A DNA stretch of 19,127 bases, from contig CAMOQW010000031.1 in NCBI GenBank assembly GCA_946623195.1, positions 1 to 19,127 on the forward strand. The letters run 5' to 3'. Positions within the stretch are counted from its first letter, which is position 1; each line of letters starts with the position of its first letter. The notes below the pieces were generated by a model. The model did no database searches and was not told the origin of the DNA. It was given only the letters and a program-made list of their open reading frames with translations. Below, one piece after another: positions 6,737-13,465 of this stretch. Source of the DNA: an uncultured Prevotella sp. (lineage in GTDB: Bacteria; Bacteroidota; Bacteroidia; Bacteroidales; Bacteroidaceae). Both the position numbers and the translations under genes were made by a program.

Positions 6737-8338
6737 TTTCTGCTGTGCTTTTTTCTGCTTCAGGTGGCGCTGTAGTGTCTGCATGCACTCGCGTCGGGGA
6801 ATGATGACGCTGACACCATGATAGTTGATCTCGTCGCGGATGGTCTTCTTGATTTCCTCCATGTTCTTAGGCAGCGGAACCACCACCTTCAGATGTTCCT
6901 CGCTGACACCCAGTCCGCGGCAGATGGCCTCAAACTTGTTGGTGCCTGCCGAATCCTGACCACCCGTCATGGCAGTAGTGAGATTGTCGCTGATGATGAC
7001 GGTGATGTCGGCATTCTCGTTGACGGCATCCAGCAGACCCGTCATGCCCGAGTGGGTAAACGTAGAGTCGCCGATGATGGCTACGGCAGGCCACTGGCCG
7101 GCATCTGAGGCACCCTTTGCCATCGTAATCGATGCTCCCATGTCCACGCAGCTGTGGATAGCCTTGTAGGGAGGCAGGAAGCCTAACGTATAGCAACCTA
7201 TGTCGCCAAAGACGCGGGCGTTGGGATAGTCCAGCAGCACCTCGTTCAGGGCAGCATACACGTCGCGGTGACCACAGCCCTGACACAGTGCAGGTGGACG
7301 CGGAGCAACGTCCTCGCAGGGAGCATAGCCGTCGCTCAGCTCCATGCCCAGGGCTTTCTTGATGAGGTCGGGATTCAGCTCACCCGTACGCGGCAGTTCT
7401 CCCGTCAGACGGCCTCTGATGACGGCATTGCCCGGCATCACGCCACGCACCTGGTCTTCGATGAAGGGCTGGCCCTCCTCGCAAATCAGCACATATTCGC
7501 AATCTTCCGTCATGCGGCGAATCAGCTTCTTCGGTATGGGGTACTGCGAAATCTTCAGCACCGGATAGGGACATCCGTCGGGGAAGCACTCCATCAGGTA
7601 GTTGTAGGCAATGCCGCTGGCGATGATGCCCAACTGCTGGTCACGGCCTTCTATATATTGGTTGTGCGTGCTCTCCACGGCCATCTGTTCCAACAGGGGC
7701 TGCTGGGCCGTCACGATGTCGTTGCGCTTGCGGGCAAAGGCGGGCAGCAGTACCCAATTGGAGGCCTTGGCGTCATAGTTCAGCTCGTTCTGCTGACGGG
7801 GAGCGTCGGCACACTCCACCACGGCTCTTGAGTGAGCCATGCGGGTGGTGACACGCATCAGCACCGGCAACTGCAGCTGTTCCGACAGGTCGTAGGCTTC
7901 GGCCATCATGTCGTAGGCCTCCTGCTGACTGGCGGGCTCCAGGGTGGGAATCATGGCGAACTTGCCGTAGAAGCGGGAGTCCTGTTCATCCTGCGAAGAG
8001 TGCATCGAGGGGTCGTCGGCCACCAGCACCACCAGTCCACCGTTCACGCCGGTCATGGCTGAGTTGACAAACGGGTCGGCGCAGACGTTCAGCCCCACGT
8101 GCTTCATGCACACCAGGGCCCTCTTGCCCATATACGACATGCCCAGGGCAGCCTCCATAGCCGTCTTCTCGTTGGTGGACCAACGGCTGTGCACCTTGCG
8201 CTCACGGGCCAATGGCGACATCTGAATATACTCTGTGATTTCCGTTGAGGGAGTGCCCGGATAGGCATACACACCGCTCAGGCCGGCATCCAGTGCCCCC
8301 TGTGCGATGGCCTCGTCTCCCAATAAAAGTTTTTTCAT
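6731..8338 (-). CDS. iorA: Indolepyruvate:ferredoxin oxidoreductase, alpha subunit (no C-terminal ferredoxin domain)
   Basis: This is the large catalytic subunit (535 residues) of arylpyruvate:ferredoxin oxidoreductase, a thiamine-diphosphate enzyme that pairs with IorB. The N-terminal pyrimidine-binding domain (about 1-190) includes YAYPGTPSTEITEY and WSTNEKTAMEAALGMSYMG. The diphosphate-binding domain (about 345-515) includes LCQGCGHRDVY (351-361), GDSTFTHSGMTGLLDAVNEN (423-442) and the distal Asn452 in SDNLTTAMTGG. The classical archaeal IorA is longer because it ends in a domain binding two 4Fe-4S clusters. Here the protein stops shortly after VIIPRREC with a basic tail, and iorB begins only 25 bp later, so that domain is absent rather than split off. 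It starts 32 bp after the preceding gene and is probably in the same operon. Confidence 0.93.
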   Translation of the reverse strand: MKKLLLGDEAIAQGALDAGLSGVYAYPGTPSTEITEYIQMSPLARERKVHSRWSTNEKTAMEAALGMSYMGKRALVCMKHVGLNVCADPFVNSAMTGVNGGLVVLVADDPSMHSSQDEQDSRFYGKFAMIPTLEPASQQEAYDMMAEAYDLSEQLQLPVLMRVTTRMAHSRAVVECADAPRQQNELNYDAKASNWVLLPAFARKRNDIVTAQQPLLEQMAVESTHNQYIEGRDQQLGIIASGIAYNYLMECFPDGCPYPVLKISQYPIPKKLIRRMTEDCEYVLICEEGQPFIEDQVRGVMPGNAVIRGRLTGELPRTGELNPDLIKKALGMELSDGYAPCEDVAPRPPALCQGCGHRDVYAALNEVLLDYPNARVFGDIGCYTLGFLPPYKAIHSCVDMGASITMAKGASDAGQWPAVAIIGDSTFTHSGMTGLLDAVNENADITVIISDNLTTAMTGGQDSAGTNKFEAICRGLGVSEEHLKVVVPLPKNMEEIKKTIRDEINYHGVSVIIPRRECMQTLQRHLKQKKAQQKS

Positions 8339-8370
8339 ATTTCTTAATAAGTACTTATGTTGGTTATTTC

Positions 8371-9471
8371 TTATTCGTTGCTTTTCTGAGCAGCCAGTTC
8401 GTCTATCCGCTTCTGGATGGCCGGAGCCAGGGCCGGTATCTTATGCTCGCGCTCAAAGCGCTGGATGTTGCCGTAGGTCATCTTCATCTTGTTGCGCTTC
8501 TTCAGCTGTTTCAGTTCGTCCTTCGTCACGTAGGCCCGCTCGGTGTTGAACACCTGACACATAAGGACGCGGTGGACCATCTTGCCCTCCGTGTTCTCCC
8601 TGTCATAACTGGTGTAGACCTGCTTCATCATGAAGTCCTCGGGGGAGTATTTGCTCTCACCGTCGTAGCAATACTGCTCGAAGTCCACATCAACACGGTT
8701 CTTTCTTTCCTTCTCCCTCTTCTCCATCTTCTTGATTTTCTTCTCCTTGCCCGTGGCAAGCGTAGAATGGGTGAACAGGCCATTGGCATCATACGACACG
8801 CGGCGGATGCCGGCCTTGGGGTCGTCGGTGATGGTGCCTACCTGTCCGTAGTTGTCGGTAATCACCAACTTGCCGCTAGCATCAGGTGCCACCTTCAGCC
8901 CGATGTCGGCATATCTCCTCTTCAGATATTCGTCTCTCTTTATCTTAGGTATTCCGAAGAGGCGGCCCTTCGAGGTGTTGACCATCATGTTCAACAGTGT
9001 CTTGAGCAAGCCAATCGATGCCATCGAGAAGTGTTCCTCGCCGGTGGACTGGTCTTTCTTCTGCCGGTCGTATTGATTGTCCACGAGTCCGGCCCGATAG
9101 TAGATCATCCCGTCGTCAGTGACTGCCAGCAGACGATAGTAGGTCTGCACATACACCAGCGGTTTCTTGGTGACTGTCACCTCGGGCAGCCCGAAGTCGG
9201 CTTCTTCGAGGGTGATCGGGCCACCCTTACCCACCTCGACGGTCTTCGACTGATAGGCTACGTGGGTGATAATCACCGTCTTGGCTCCCTTCAGGTCTTC
9301 CAGCACACCGTCAAGCCCCGTAGTACCGATAAACTTGGCATCCTCTGTCATCACAGAGGCGTAGGCTACGGGGGCACCGTTCGAGTCTACCGTCTGTATC
9401 CGCTGGGCCTCTGCCGCCACTGCTACCAGTGCAACCAGCAACATCACAGCCATCCTTCTGATAGTTTTCAT
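8371..9471 (-). CDS. Secreted protein with carboxypeptidase-regulatory-like N-terminal domain
   Basis: The 366-residue product starts MKTIRRMAVMLLVALVAVAA, a clear signal peptide with likely cleavage at AEA-Q. Next comes a beta-rich segment (about 25-85: PVAYASV, GTTGLDGVLEDLKGAKTVIITH, GYQS-like AYQSKTVEV). It resembles the carboxypeptidase-D regulatory-like domain that Bacteroidetes use at the N-terminus of envelope proteins. The remainder is unassigned. It includes a highly charged stretch at about 240-265 (KEKKIKKMEKREKERKNR) and a basic C-terminal region at about 325-366. A TTG upstream in the same frame lies in the -7 box, so the ATG at 9471 is taken as start. It heads a run with iorA, iorB and the aminotransferase (32-bp gap), with no sign of a functional link. 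Export is well supported; function is unknown. Confidence 0.8.
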   Translation of the reverse strand: MKTIRRMAVMLLVALVAVAAEAQRIQTVDSNGAPVAYASVMTEDAKFIGTTGLDGVLEDLKGAKTVIITHVAYQSKTVEVGKGGPITLEEADFGLPEVTVTKKPLVYVQTYYRLLAVTDDGMIYYRAGLVDNQYDRQKKDQSTGEEHFSMASIGLLKTLLNMMVNTSKGRLFGIPKIKRDEYLKRRYADIGLKVAPDASGKLVITDNYGQVGTITDDPKAGIRRVSYDANGLFTHSTLATGKEKKIKKMEKREKERKNRVDVDFEQYCYDGESKYSPEDFMMKQVYTSYDRENTEGKMVHRVLMCQVFNTERAYVTKDELKQLKKRNKMKMTYGNIQRFEREHKIPALAPAIQKRIDELAAQKSNE

Positions 9472-9507
9472 GTTCTTCTTCTTTGTAAGTTTATGACTTT
9501 TCGTGGG

Positions 9508-9538
9508 CAAAGGTAACTATTTTCTGCCAATCCAACAA
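9508..9538 (-). promoter_or_regulatory. Promoter of the secreted-protein/ior operon
   Basis: Read on the minus strand: TTG (9538-9536), 20 nt, TACCTTTG (9515-9508), 36 nt before the ATG at 9471. No comparable promoter is visible in the 32-bp gap before iorA, so this one probably serves all four genes. Confidence 0.8.
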
Positions 9539-9619
9539 GAAAACGTGGAATAAATCAGATGAACGGAGGGCTTTTCCTCCTCTGCGAAGGATGCTATTGA
9601 AGGAAAATTGCCGTGAAAT

Positions 9620-9650
9620 TTGGTGTTGTCAGATATTCTTCTTACTTTTG
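9620..9650 (+). promoter_or_regulatory. Promoter of the lipase-like gene
   Basis: TTG (9620-9622), 20 nt, TACTTTTG (9643-9650), 26 nt before the ATG at 9677. It is divergent from the promoter at 9508-9538. The 81 bp between the two hold a small GGAGG/CCTCC dyad (9565-9580) but no clear operator. Confidence 0.85.
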
Positions 9651-9676
9651 CACAGCTAAATATTATTAAACATGTT

Positions 9677-10975
9677 ATGAAAACTACAAGGAAAAACTTT
9701 TTACTGATGATGGCCACCATGATGGCCGTCTGTATGGTAACGCTCACGACATCGTGCAGCAGCAACGAAGACAATCCTGCCACCCAGCCTGGTACTGAGC
9801 CAGAGCAGTCACTGCCGGCGGCACGCATCACCGCTACCGTTCGCAACGATGCCGCCAAGGCTACTATCTTCAACATTGAATATCCGTCGGTAGATCCCTT
9901 CGGACGTCCTGTCACTCTCTCAGGCAGCATCATCGTGGGCGACGAGGTGGAGACCGACAGCAAGCAGGCTGCGGGTATGGTACTCTACAACCACTTCACC
10001 GTGTTCAAAAAGGACCAGTGTCCGTCACTCGGCGACCTCGGCATCGTGCTCAAGGTGGTGGGCAGCAAACTCATTGCCGTAGCCCCCGACTACTATGGCT
10101 TTGGTGTGACCGGCGACAAGAACCAGGGCTACTGCATCCCCAGCGCCAATTCCCAGGGCAGCATCGACTGCCTGCTGGCTGCCCGAGAGCTGCTGAAGCA
10201 GAAGGGCTACACCTGGGGCGACTACCTCTTTAATCTCGGCTATTCCGAGGGAGGCCAGACCGCCATGGGCGTAGTACGTCTCTGTGCCGAGAAATATCAT
10301 GACATCAAGATCACCCACACCGTAGCCGGCGCAGGCCCCTACGACATTGGCGAGACCTACCGCCAGCTGGTCAGCTCGGGTGAGACATCGATGCCTTCTA
10401 CCGTCATCAGCACCCTTCTGGCATACAATGAGTTCTTCCAGTTAGGCGTTGCCAACAAGGAGATGTTCCAGGAGCCTACGCTCAGCAACATCCCCGTCTA
10501 CTTGCTCAGCAAGGACTACCGACGCGAGGACTTTGAAGGCAAGCTGGCCGCCTACAAGATAGCTGACTGGATTAGCCCCACGCTCCTCGACTTCAAGAGC
10601 GACCTGTCACAGAAGTTCATGGAAGTATTCGAGAAGGAGAACCAGTCGAAGGGTTGGAAGCCCCGTGGCAACGAGCGCATCAGTCTGGTTCACAACACGC
10701 TGGATGCCTGTGTGCCCTATGCCAACACCACACAGATGGCGGAGTTCTTCAAGCAGAATGGTCTCACCGTGGATATGAGCCCCACCGACAACCGCTATGT
10801 GGACGGCAAGGTATTCGTGTTCAACGTCACCATGCCGGCCCTGTCAACGAAGCTCGGCACCCATGAGAGCGGAGCCATCCCCTTTGTAACAGAGCTGATT
10901 ACCGTCATCTGCCACTATCTCAACATCAGTCCCTGGTTCACACTGAATCCCTCAGAACTCGAAGGCGGCGTATAG
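9677..10975 (+). CDS. Alpha/beta-hydrolase lipoprotein, secretory-lipase type
   Basis: The 432-residue protein has a type II signal ending in LTTSC, with the lipidated cysteine at residue 27. SSNEDN follows, an acidic context compatible with surface display in Bacteroidota. The rest resembles the secretory lipase / alpha-beta hydrolase family. A nucleophile elbow GYSEGG places Ser190. SLVHNTLDACVPY supplies Asp343 and GTHESGAIPF supplies His396, so a full triad is visible. VAPDYYGFG (about 136-144) is typical of the oxyanion region. It should therefore hydrolyse an ester outside the cytoplasm, such as a lipid, acylated glycan or other ester; the substrate cannot be read from sequence. The ATG at 9677 is chosen because earlier in-frame TTGs lie in the promoter. 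It is monocistronic, and its stop codon sits in the loop of an 11-bp hairpin. Confidence 0.85.
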   Translation: MKTTRKNFLLMMATMMAVCMVTLTTSCSSNEDNPATQPGTEPEQSLPAARITATVRNDAAKATIFNIEYPSVDPFGRPVTLSGSIIVGDEVETDSKQAAGMVLYNHFTVFKKDQCPSLGDLGIVLKVVGSKLIAVAPDYYGFGVTGDKNQGYCIPSANSQGSIDCLLAARELLKQKGYTWGDYLFNLGYSEGGQTAMGVVRLCAEKYHDIKITHTVAGAGPYDIGETYRQLVSSGETSMPSTVISTLLAYNEFFQLGVANKEMFQEPTLSNIPVYLLSKDYRREDFEGKLAAYKIADWISPTLLDFKSDLSQKFMEVFEKENQSKGWKPRGNERISLVHNTLDACVPYANTTQMAEFFKQNGLTVDMSPTDNRYVDGKVFVFNVTMPALSTKLGTHESGAIPFVTELITVICHYLNISPWFTLNPSELEGGV

Positions 10976-10985
10976 CCTTCGAGTT
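10956..10985 (+). terminator. Hairpin enclosing the lipase stop codon
   Basis: AACTCGAAGGC (10956-10966) and GCCTTCGAGTT (10975-10985) form a perfect 11-bp stem. The first two bases of the TAG stop (10973-10975) are in the 8-nt loop and its G opens the right arm. The U tract is poor (TTCCAC), so it may act on mRNA stability or translation termination instead of ending transcription. Confidence 0.5.
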
Positions 10986-10992
10986 TCCACAT

Positions 10993-11059
10993 AAGGGTCG
11001 GCGCTGCTACCCTAAGGGTCGGGGCGCTGCTACCCTATGAGGGTCTGCGCTGTTACCCC
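10993..11059 (+). repeat. Three tandem approx. 21-bp units with self-complementary ends, 3' of the lipase gene
   Basis: Units begin at 10993, 11014 and 11039. Each has a GGGT left end, a core containing GCGCTG and an ACCC right end, so each can fold on itself. Units 1 and 3 are 21 bp; unit 2 carries an extra GG in the core and AT at its end. A further small dyad, TACCCC (11054-11059) with GGGGTA (11065-11070), overlaps the last unit. Confidence 0.75.
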
Positions 11060-11086
11060 TTTTCGGGGTAGTTCCCATTTTACGAT

Positions 11087-11120
11087 GAAAAGGGCTGCAA
11101 CCTGAATGATTGCAGCCCTT
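11087..11120. terminator. Bidirectional terminator between lipase gene and the ribosomal-protein operon
   Basis: AAGGGCTGCAA (11090-11100) and TTGCAGCCCTT (11110-11120) make a perfect 11-bp stem with a 9-nt loop. On the minus strand the stem is followed by a T run, so it ends the map-to-DUF4295 operon. On the plus strand GACTTTATC follows, a weaker tail for the lipase transcript. Confidence 0.85.
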
Positions 11121-11142
11121 GACTTTATCGGGAAATGAAAAT

Positions 11143-11301
11143 TTAGTTCTTGAAGAAGTCCTTAACGGCCTCGTTGGGAACCATCTGCTCGTCGAAGATG
11201 TAAGCGCCCGTCTTGGGGCTCTTTACCATCTTGATAACCTTTGTGTAAGCGCGACCATCCTTTGAGCCTTCGTGGAGGGTAGCGACGGTTTTCTTTGCCA
11301 T
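11143..11301 (-). CDS. DUF4295 ribosomal protein (Bacteroidetes-specific, bL38-type)
   Basis: This is a 52-residue basic protein starting MAKKTVATLHEG, with the core KVIKMVKSPKTGAYIFDEQM and ending VKDFFKN. This is the DUF4295 family, found in Bacteroidota beside rpmB and rpmG. From memory, it has been described as ribosomal protein bL38 in a Bacteroidetes ribosome structure. It lies 13 bp behind rpmG in the same operon and is followed by the terminator at 11087-11120. In relatives I recall ftsY next in this operon; here the operon ends. The ATG at 11301 gives the standard start. Confidence 0.93.
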   Translation of the reverse strand: MAKKTVATLHEGSKDGRAYTKVIKMVKSPKTGAYIFDEQMVPNEAVKDFFKN

Positions 11302-11314
11302 GCTTCAGTACGGA

Positions 11315-11506
11315 TTATTTAATTTCCTTATGCACAGTCATGCGCTTCAGGATGGGGTTATACTTCTTGAGTTCCAGTCTCTCGGGAGTGTTCTTACGGT
11401 TCTTGGTCGTAATGTAACGGCTCGTTCCGGGCAGTCCACTCTCCTTCATCTCAGTGCATTCCAGGATAACCTGAACGCGATTGCCTTTAGCTTTCTTGCC
11501 TGCCAT
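11315..11506 (-). CDS. rpmG: 50S ribosomal protein L33
   Basis: This 63-residue protein, [19 protein letters not shown], contains the L33 core [23 protein letters not shown] and ends MTVHKEIK. It sits in the large ribosomal subunit near the E site. Only one cysteine is present, so it is the zinc-free form without paired CxxC motifs. It lies 5 bp behind rpmB and 13 bp before the DUF4295 gene, the usual Bacteroidetes order. Confidence 0.97.
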   Translation of the reverse strand: MAGKKAKGNRVQVILECTEMKESGLPGTSRYITTKNRKNTPERLELKKYNPILKRMTVHKEIK

Positions 11507-11511
11507 AGTTG

Positions 11512-11775
11512 TTAGTCTCCTATCACTTTAATGTCCTTCCAGTCTACATAACCTTTAGCAACAGCCTGCTTCAGGGCAGCATCCAGACCTACCTTGTTAA
11601 TCATACGCAGACCAGCAGCGCTGATCTTCAACTGAATCCAGCAAGCCTCCTCTACATAGTAGAACTTCTTGCTGAAGAGGTTCACGTCAAAGCTGCGCTT
11701 GGTGCGGTGCTTTGAGTGTGACACATTGTTACCAATCTGTGCCTTCTTTCCCGTAATCTGACAAATTTTCGACAT
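11512..11775 (-). CDS. rpmB: 50S ribosomal protein L28
   Basis: This 87-residue protein starts [20 protein letters not shown], the diagnostic L28 N-terminus, followed by [18 protein letters not shown] and a C-terminal WKDIKVIGD. It is a component of the large ribosomal subunit. It leads a tight group with rpmG and the DUF4295 gene. A clear -7 box lies 51 nt upstream, but it may also be read through from cinA, 118 bp away, since no terminator is seen between them. Confidence 0.97.
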   Translation of the reverse strand: MSKICQITGKKAQIGNNVSHSKHRTKRSFDVNLFSKKFYYVEEACWIQLKISAAGLRMINKVGLDAALKQAVAKGYVDWKDIKVIGD

Positions 11776-11826
11776 TTCTATCTACTTTTTCTTGTTCCTT
11801 AATTGTAACTTACTCCAAACAGGGTG

Positions 11827-11834
11827 CAAAGGTA
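11827..11834 (-). promoter_or_regulatory. -7 box upstream of rpmB
   Basis: TACCTTTG on the minus strand, a full match to TAnnTTTG. No TTG lies 19-22 nt upstream; that position is within the AAGAATG heptamer repeat. Either the -33 contact is dispensable here or the promoter is weak or regulated. Confidence 0.6.
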
Positions 11835-11846
11835 CGATTTTTAATT

Positions 11847-11873
11847 AAGAATGAAGAATGAAGAATGAAGAAT
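11847..11873. repeat. Heptamer tandem repeat, AAGAATG, nearly four copies
   Basis: Plus-strand AAGAATG at 11847, 11854 and 11861, plus a fourth partial copy to 11873. It lies between cinA and the rpmB -7 box, covering the expected -33 position. Perfect short tandem repeats of this kind can change copy number by slippage. Confidence 0.85.
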
Positions 11874-11893
11874 CAGTCTAATCTTAATATTTT

Positions 11894-12403
11894 TTAACCT
11901 ACCTCTTCCGTTTTGCTCTCTGTTTTCAGGAAATCGAGAAACATTTGCATGGCACGATTGGTGGCAATGGCTAAATTGATGTCGCGTCCATGATCTTCTT
12001 CGACCTTCAGGGTGACTTGCTTTTCCTGACTGCCACAGGCCAGCCAAATGGTACCTACGGGGATGTCCTTTGTGCCGCCGGTAGGTCCTGCGAATCCTGT
12101 AGCGGAGATGGCATAGTCGGTGTTCAGCGTACGACAGGCACCGACGACCATCTGACAGGCCACTTCCTCGCAGACGGCAGTCTTCTCAGCCAGCACCTCA
12201 GGACTGACGCCAAGCAAAGATTCCTTGATTTCATCGACATACGAGATGACGCCTCCCTTGAAGTATTTCGATGCTCCGGGCACAGAGATGATGGCTTCGG
12301 CAATGCGTCCGCCCGTGCAACTTTCGGCCGTACCGACAGTTTTTTCCATTTCCCACAGCAGCTGACTGACTTCCCTGCTGATTACCTTACTTTCAAAATC
12401 CAT
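11894..12403 (-). CDS. pncC: Nicotinamide-nucleotide amidohydrolase, CinA C-terminal family
   Basis: This 169-residue cytoplasmic enzyme corresponds only to the C-terminal domain of CinA, the PncC form. The family deamidates nicotinamide mononucleotide to nicotinate mononucleotide in pyridine-nucleotide salvage. Visible motifs are TAESCTGGRIAE with probable catalytic Ser28, GGVISYVDEIKESLLGV with Lys60, and SATGFAGPTGGTKDIPVGT in the conserved glycine-rich region. There is no N-terminal molybdopterin-binding-like COG1058 domain, so it is not full-length CinA. It starts 7 bp after the tsaD stop, which implies the same transcript. The last residues (LKTESKTEEVG) are charged and likely disordered. 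Function is from family knowledge. Confidence 0.92.
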   Translation of the reverse strand: MDFESKVISREVSQLLWEMEKTVGTAESCTGGRIAEAIISVPGASKYFKGGVISYVDEIKESLLGVSPEVLAEKTAVCEEVACQMVVGACRTLNTDYAISATGFAGPTGGTKDIPVGTIWLACGSQEKQVTLKVEEDHGRDINLAIATNRAMQMFLDFLKTESKTEEVG

Positions 12404-12410
12404 AATGTGC

Positions 12411-13439
12411 TTATTTAAACGTTACTTTACTGAAGGCGGGAGCGTCGATAGGACAGAACACGCCATCCAGGTATTTATAATAGCCGACGATGCCTATCAT
12501 GGCGGCATTGTCGGTGGTATAGCTAAACTTGGGGATATAGACTGTCCAACCGTAGCGGCGGGCATGGTCGTGGAAGGCATTGCGCAACCCATTGTTGGCA
12601 CTCACGCCGCCGGCCACAGCCACATGCTTGATACCGGTCTGCTTGACAGCCAGTTTAAGTTTCTTCATCAGGATGTCGACAACGGTCCACTCAAGCGAGG
12701 CGGCGATATCTTCCTGATGATGCTCAATGAAATCGGGGTCGTCGGCTACCCACTTGCGCAGGTTATAGAGGAACGAGGTCTTCAGCCCTGAAAAGCTGTA
12801 GTCGAGTCCGGGAATGTGGGGTTCAGCAAACTGATAGGCCTTCGGATTGCCCTGACGTGCCAGTCGGTCGATGATGGGACCGCCGGGATAGCCCAGACCC
12901 ATCACCTTCGAGCACTTGTCGATGGCCTCGCCGGCAGCATCGTCGATGGTCTGGCCCAACACCTCCATGTCGTTGTAGGCACTGACCTTGACAATCTGCG
13001 AGTTGCCACCGCTGACCAGCAGGCAAAGGAACGGCAGTGGCGGCGGATTGAAGTCACCCTCGCCACTATCGATGAAGTGTGCCATCACATGGCCTTGCAA
13101 GTGGTTGACGTCGATAAGGGGGATACCCAGCGAGCGGGCAAAACCTTTGGCAAAGTTGACTCCGACAAGCAGACTGCCCATCAGTCCCGGTCCACGGGTG
13201 AAGGCCACTGCCGACAGCTGTTCCTTCCGGATGCCGGCACGCTTGATGGCTTCGCTGACCACGGGTACCACATTCTGCTGATGGGCGCGCGAGGCCAGTT
13301 CGGGCACCACGCCTCCATACGACTCATGGACGGCTTGCGATGCCGTCACGTTCGACAGCAGCACGCCATCCTTCAACACCGCTGCCGAGGTGTCGTCGCA
13401 GCTGGATTCTATTCCTAGTATATATATATTCTTCGACAT
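12411..13439 (-). CDS. tsaD: tRNA N6-adenosine threonylcarbamoyltransferase
   Basis: This is the ASKHA-fold enzyme that transfers the threonylcarbamoyl group to A37 of ANN-decoding tRNAs, working with TsaB and TsaE (t6A synthesis). The 342-residue form starts MSKNIYILGIESSCDDTSAA. Metal ligands are His113 and His117 in VNHLQGHVMAH and Asp310 in YTTDNAAMIG. SGGNS (143-147) and VAGGVSANNGLR (274-285) are further nucleotide-site signatures. An in-frame ATG at 13466 would add nine residues and overlaps the map stop as TGATG, which would couple the two genes. I prefer 13439 because the family normally starts just before the ILGIESSCDDT strand. cinA follows after 7 bp. Confidence 0.95.
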   Translation of the reverse strand: MSKNIYILGIESSCDDTSAAVLKDGVLLSNVTASQAVHESYGGVVPELASRAHQQNVVPVVSEAIKRAGIRKEQLSAVAFTRGPGLMGSLLVGVNFAKGFARSLGIPLIDVNHLQGHVMAHFIDSGEGDFNPPPLPFLCLLVSGGNSQIVKVSAYNDMEVLGQTIDDAAGEAIDKCSKVMGLGYPGGPIIDRLARQGNPKAYQFAEPHIPGLDYSFSGLKTSFLYNLRKWVADDPDFIEHHQEDIAASLEWTVVDILMKKLKLAVKQTGIKHVAVAGGVSANNGLRNAFHDHARRYGWTVYIPKFSYTTDNAAMIGIVGYYKYLDGVFCPIDAPAFSKVTFK

Positions 13440-13465
13440 TTCGATATTCCGAGGTTTCGGCTTCA

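Noticed and set aside
8347..8358. 12-bp perfect palindrome ATAAGTACTTAT before iorA
   Set aside because: Several perfect 12-bp palindromes are expected by chance in 19 kb, and no promoter or second site accompanies it.
9472..9510. Extension of the secreted-protein gene from an in-frame TTG
   Set aside because: The TTG is in the -7 box; the ATG at 9471 begins a proper signal peptide.
8245..9516. Long plus-strand open frame opposite the secreted-protein gene
   Set aside because: It lies antisense to a gene with a clear signal peptide and promoter; its product is His/Leu/Val-rich low-complexity typical of the reverse frame of GC-rich codons.
9565..9580. GGAGG/CCTCC dyad between divergent promoters
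   Set aside because: Only a 5-bp stem; too short to call an operator without comparative data.
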